A stretch of DNA of 64,000 bases from Tateyamaria omphalii (GTDB lineage Bacteria > Pseudomonadota > Alphaproteobacteria > Rhodobacterales > Rhodobacteraceae). How positions within the stretch are numbered: position 1 is the first letter of the stretch; the number at the start of each line of letters is the position of its first letter. This document shows positions 61,454 to 64,000 of the stretch, in pieces. The DNA is taken from contig NZ_CP019312.1 of assembly GCF_001969365.1 (NCBI RefSeq), positions 2,046,001 through 2,110,000 on the forward strand, in the 5' to 3' direction. The notes under the pieces are model-generated. The model was given only the letters and a program-made list of their open reading frames with translations. It was not told where the DNA came from and searched no databases. The position numbers and the translations under genes were made by a program.

Positions 61454-62142
61454 TGCTGGACGCTGCCGGATGGACCGCCCTGCGCCTGTCGCTGCTGGTG
61501 GGCGTGACGGCGACCCTGCTGGCCCTGCCGCTGGCGATCTGGATCGCCTGGCTGCTGGCGCGCCGCGACTTCTGGGGCAAGGGTGTGCTGAACGCGCTCG
61601 TCCACCTGCCCCTTGTGTTGCCGCCCGTCGTCACCGGCTATCTGTTGCTGTTGTCCTTTGGCCGCAACGGCCCCGCCGGTCGCTTTCTGGAGGAAACGTT
61701 CGGCCTTGTCCTCGCCTTTCGCTGGACCGGTGCGGCGCTGGCGGCGGGCGTCATGGGCTTTCCCCTGATGGTCCGCGCCATTCGTCTGGCCATCGAGGCT
61801 GTGGACCCCAGGATCGAGGACGCCGCCCGCACCCTCGGCGCGCCCGGCTGGGCCGTCTTCGGCTCGATCACCCTGCCCCTCATCCTGCCCGGTGTGCTGG
61901 CAGGCGCCGTCATGGGCTTTGCCAAGGCCATCGGAGAGTTCGGCGCGACCATCACATTTGTCGCCAACATCCCCGGTGAGACGCAAACCCTGCCCTCGGC
62001 CATCTATGCGCTGTTGCAGGTGCCGGGAGGCGAGGACGCCGCCATTCGCCTGGTCATCTGGGCGTGCATCATCGCGCTGGGGGCCGTTGCCCTGTCGGAA
62101 TGGTTGGCCCGCCGGGTTGCCGCAAGGATCGCGGGCGCATGA
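61450..62142 (+). CDS. modB: Molybdate ABC transporter permease
   Basis: This is a 230-aa inner-membrane permease with five to six helices, LVHLPLVLPPVVTGYLLL near the N-terminus and the EAA loop (EDAARTLGAPGWAVFGSITLPLILPG), followed by AKAIGEFGATITFVANIPGETQTL, the ModB signature. It overlaps both modA and modC by ATGA. Confidence 0.94.
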   Translation: MMLDAAGWTALRLSLLVGVTATLLALPLAIWIAWLLARRDFWGKGVLNALVHLPLVLPPVVTGYLLLLSFGRNGPAGRFLEETFGLVLAFRWTGAALAAGVMGFPLMVRAIRLAIEAVDPRIEDAARTLGAPGWAVFGSITLPLILPGVLAGAVMGFAKAIGEFGATITFVANIPGETQTLPSAIYALLQVPGGEDAAIRLVIWACIIALGAVALSEWLARRVAARIAGA

Positions 62143-63203
62143 CACTGTCTGTTGCCCTGCGCCACCGGTTCGGTGGTTTCGACCTGGATGTCGCGTTTGA
62201 GGCCGGGCCCGGTGTGACCGCCCTGTTCGGTCGGTCGGGGGCAGGCAAGACCACCATCGTGAATGCGGTGGCGGGGTTGTTGCGGCCCGATCATGCGCAG
62301 ATCACCTTGGATGGGGATCGTTTCGATACCCTGCCCGTCCACCGCCGCCGCGTCGGCTATGTGTTTCAGGACGCGCGGCTGTTTCCGCATATGACCGTCG
62401 CCGACAATCTGGATTATGCCAGCCGCTATGGCGCGCGCGCGCGCGACCGCCCCCGGATCATCGAGATGTTGGGGATTGGCGCGTTGCTCGACCGCCGCCC
62501 GGCGACGTTGTCGGGCGGAGAGAAGCAGCGCGTGGCGCTGGGGCGGGCGCTGCTATCGAACCCGCGCCTGCTGCTGATGGACGAACCTTTGGCCGCCCTT
62601 GATGGTCCGCGCAAGGCCGAGATCCTGCCCTATCTCGACCGGCTGAAGGCCGAGACGGGCGTGCCGATCCTGTATGTGAGCCATGCGGTGGACGAGGTTG
62701 CGCGCCTGGCCGATCACATGGTGCTGCTGTCCGGGGGCCGGGTGGCGCGCGCCGGGCCGCTTTTTGACGTGATGGCCGACCCTGCCGCCGTGCCTCTGCT
62801 GGGCGTGCGCGAGGCGGGCGCGGTGTTGCGCGCGCGGGTCGTGGACCACGGTGAGGACGGGTTGAGTACATTGCAATTGGCCGCCGGGCCCGTGCAGCTG
62901 TTGGGTGTGCAGGCCCCGGTGGGGGCCGAGGTGCGGTTGCGCGTGCTGGCGCAGGATGTGCTCTTGTCCCTGACCGAACCGCAGGGCCTGAGCGCGCAGA
63001 ACATCCTGCCCGTCACGATCCGCGCCATTCGCGCGGGCGACGGGCCGGGGGCGGCCATTGCGCTGGATGCGGGGGGCGATGCGTTGCTGGCGCGGGTGAC
63101 GGGCCGTGCGGTCCAGCGGATGGGGCTGGTCGAGGGTCAGTCTCTCTTTGCCGTGATCAAGGCCACGTCGGTGGCGCAATCGGCTATTTCTGCTGCGCCT
63201 TGA
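62139..63203 (+). CDS. modC: Molybdate ABC transporter ATPase
   Basis: This is a 354-aa ATPase: Walker A GRSGAGKT near residue 30, Q-loop YVFQDARLFPHMTV, signature LSGGEKQRVALGRA, Walker B LLLMDEPLAALD, then a C-terminal molybdate-binding MOP-like domain at about residues 285-350. The start overlaps modB; the longer frame from 62064 is rejected. The 3-prime end overlaps the convergent EcsC-family gene by 20 bases. Confidence 0.94.
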   Translation: MTLSVALRHRFGGFDLDVAFEAGPGVTALFGRSGAGKTTIVNAVAGLLRPDHAQITLDGDRFDTLPVHRRRVGYVFQDARLFPHMTVADNLDYASRYGARARDRPRIIEMLGIGALLDRRPATLSGGEKQRVALGRALLSNPRLLLMDEPLAALDGPRKAEILPYLDRLKAETGVPILYVSHAVDEVARLADHMVLLSGGRVARAGPLFDVMADPAAVPLLGVREAGAVLRARVVDHGEDGLSTLQLAAGPVQLLGVQAPVGAEVRLRVLAQDVLLSLTEPQGLSAQNILPVTIRAIRAGDGPGAAIALDAGGDALLARVTGRAVQRMGLVEGQSLFAVIKATSVAQSAISAAP

Positions 63204-63954
63204 GCGCCAGCACCTGGGTGCGCAGCCGTTCGACCATCGCCTCGTGCGGCTGGTCCGCCTCGACCGACAGGCGGCGCAGGCCGAAATGCACATGCGCCAT
63301 GTCGGTGTAGTACTTGGTGTAGCTGAAGTTGATGGCGGCCCCGGCGGCGGCCCCCAGCACCGGCACCGTCTGGGCCGCCAGCTTCTGGCCCAGCACCACG
63401 GCCAGACGCGGCGCGATGCGGGTGATCATGGCCTGCATCGCCGCCCCGCTCAGCGCCATGCGGGCGGACAGGAAGGCGATGTCGGACCCGTCATCATGTT
63501 CCAGCGGACCGGCAGCGGCGAAGACCTGGATACAGTCGAAACGGACCGATGCGGTGCTCGCATCAAAGCCATATTCCTCGGCCACCCCTTCGATCACGCG
63601 CAGAAGGAGCGTCGTGGTCACCGGCAGCTCGGCCAGCGCCGTGGGCAGACCGCCAAAACCGCCCGCAGCCCCCATGGCCGCACTGACGGTCGCATTCAGC
63701 CACTCGGCCTGATCCGGCACCACGCCGCGCGAGCGGCTGGCCGCACCCAGCGCCTGGGTCAGGGCGGCGCGCGTGGCTTCGGTCAACTGGTCCTGCACCG
63801 CGACGGGCAAGCGGTTCAGCAGCCCGTCGGCCTGCGTGCCCAGCGTGTTGAGCACCTGGATGCCCATGCCGCCCGCGGCCTTGTAGCGGCGCGCGAGCCG
63901 TTCGAGTTCATCCTCGGGGTTCAGCGGGTCGGGAACGACGATGATCTGGTTCAT
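63184..63954 (-). CDS. EcsC-family protein
   Basis: This is a 256-aa helical protein of the EcsC family, with hydrophobic Ala/Gly-rich stretches (SAAMGAAGGFGGLPTALAELPVTTTLLLR near residue 95; VPVLGAAAGAAINFSYTKYYTDMAHVHFGLR near 205) that could sit at the membrane. Function of the family is poorly known. ATG 63954 is chosen over an in-frame start at 63984 because the family begins near MNQIIVVPDP. Confidence 0.83.
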   Translation of the reverse strand: MNQIIVVPDPLNPEDELERLARRYKAAGGMGIQVLNTLGTQADGLLNRLPVAVQDQLTEATRAALTQALGAASRSRGVVPDQAEWLNATVSAAMGAAGGFGGLPTALAELPVTTTLLLRVIEGVAEEYGFDASTASVRFDCIQVFAAAGPLEHDDGSDIAFLSARMALSGAAMQAMITRIAPRLAVVLGQKLAAQTVPVLGAAAGAAINFSYTKYYTDMAHVHFGLRRLSVEADQPHEAMVERLRTQVLALKAQQK

Positions 63955-64000
63955 GCCCCCAAGATGGGCAAGACGCGCGCGCATATCAACTGAAACGCGT

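Noticed and set aside
1-64000. CRISPR arrays, insertion sequences, prophage, tRNA or rRNA genes
   Set aside because: No regularly spaced repeats, transposase or integrase motifs, CCA-ended cloverleaf-like sequence or rRNA stretch was seen by eye; a dedicated search (tRNAscan, ISfinder) was not possible.

Overview
The window is GC-rich chromosomal DNA that looks like a Rhodobacteraceae (Roseobacter-group) alphaproteobacterium. The basis is the combination of an imp-type T6SS, TRAP and ABC sugar uptake systems, an FNR/FixK-type regulon, a lysC region next to ptsP, and dense operons with 1-8 bp gene overlaps. This is inference from gene families; no rRNA or tRNA gene was seen.

Region 1 (1-20112) is a type VI secretion locus. 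A minus-strand operon runs tssA-tssB-tssC-tssC2-tagJ-tssE-tssF-tssG-fha-tssK-tssL-tssM, the same order as impA to impL, and tssM runs off the left edge. Divergently lie tssH (clpV), hcp, an unrecognised 387-aa membrane-hairpin protein (candidate effector), a VgrG C-terminal fragment and two small unknown ORFs. No full VgrG, PAAR, TssJ or immunity gene was recognised.

Region 2 (20178-25776) is a carbohydrate-acid uptake locus: a TRAP transporter (DctPQM), a peroxiredoxin, a GntR/FCD regulator, an SDR and a KdgF-like cupin. The same 16-bp near-palindrome lies before dctP and before the SDR gene. KdgF points to unsaturated uronates. Next to it (25880-26560) lie remains of a LysR regulator and an aldehyde dehydrogenase.

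Region 3 (26635-34012) is a low-oxygen/redox type cluster: a Crp/Fnr regulator, a response regulator, a frameshifted hybrid histidine kinase, an M50/CBS protease, a lone cNMP-binding-like domain, a DUF2892 protein, a c-type cytochrome lipoprotein, a Zn alcohol dehydrogenase and a flavodoxin-like protein. Four perfect TTGA-N6-TCAA boxes lie in its promoters.

Region 4 (34155-41618) holds a two-subunit molybdenum hydroxylase (iorAB-like), a threonate-type dehydrogenase/isomerase pair (ltnD, otnI), and an arsenic operon made of an ArsR-ArsC fusion, GAPDH and ArsJ.

Region 5 (41654-54162) is a galactoside utilisation system. One minus-strand operon encodes the binding protein, two permeases, alpha-galactosidase, a dehydrogenase, DgoK, DgoA, a lactonase and beta-galactosidase. 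IclR and the ABC ATPase are divergent. Two tandem TTCCA-N5-TGGAA palindromes lie in the shared promoter. Galactonate dehydratase is the one missing step.

Region 6 (54395-63954) is mostly housekeeping: ptsP, a DUF4344 metallopeptidase, lysC, an SDR, DUF1178, a Nudix hydrolase, modABC (molybdate uptake, which could supply the Mo enzyme of region 4) and an EcsC-family protein.
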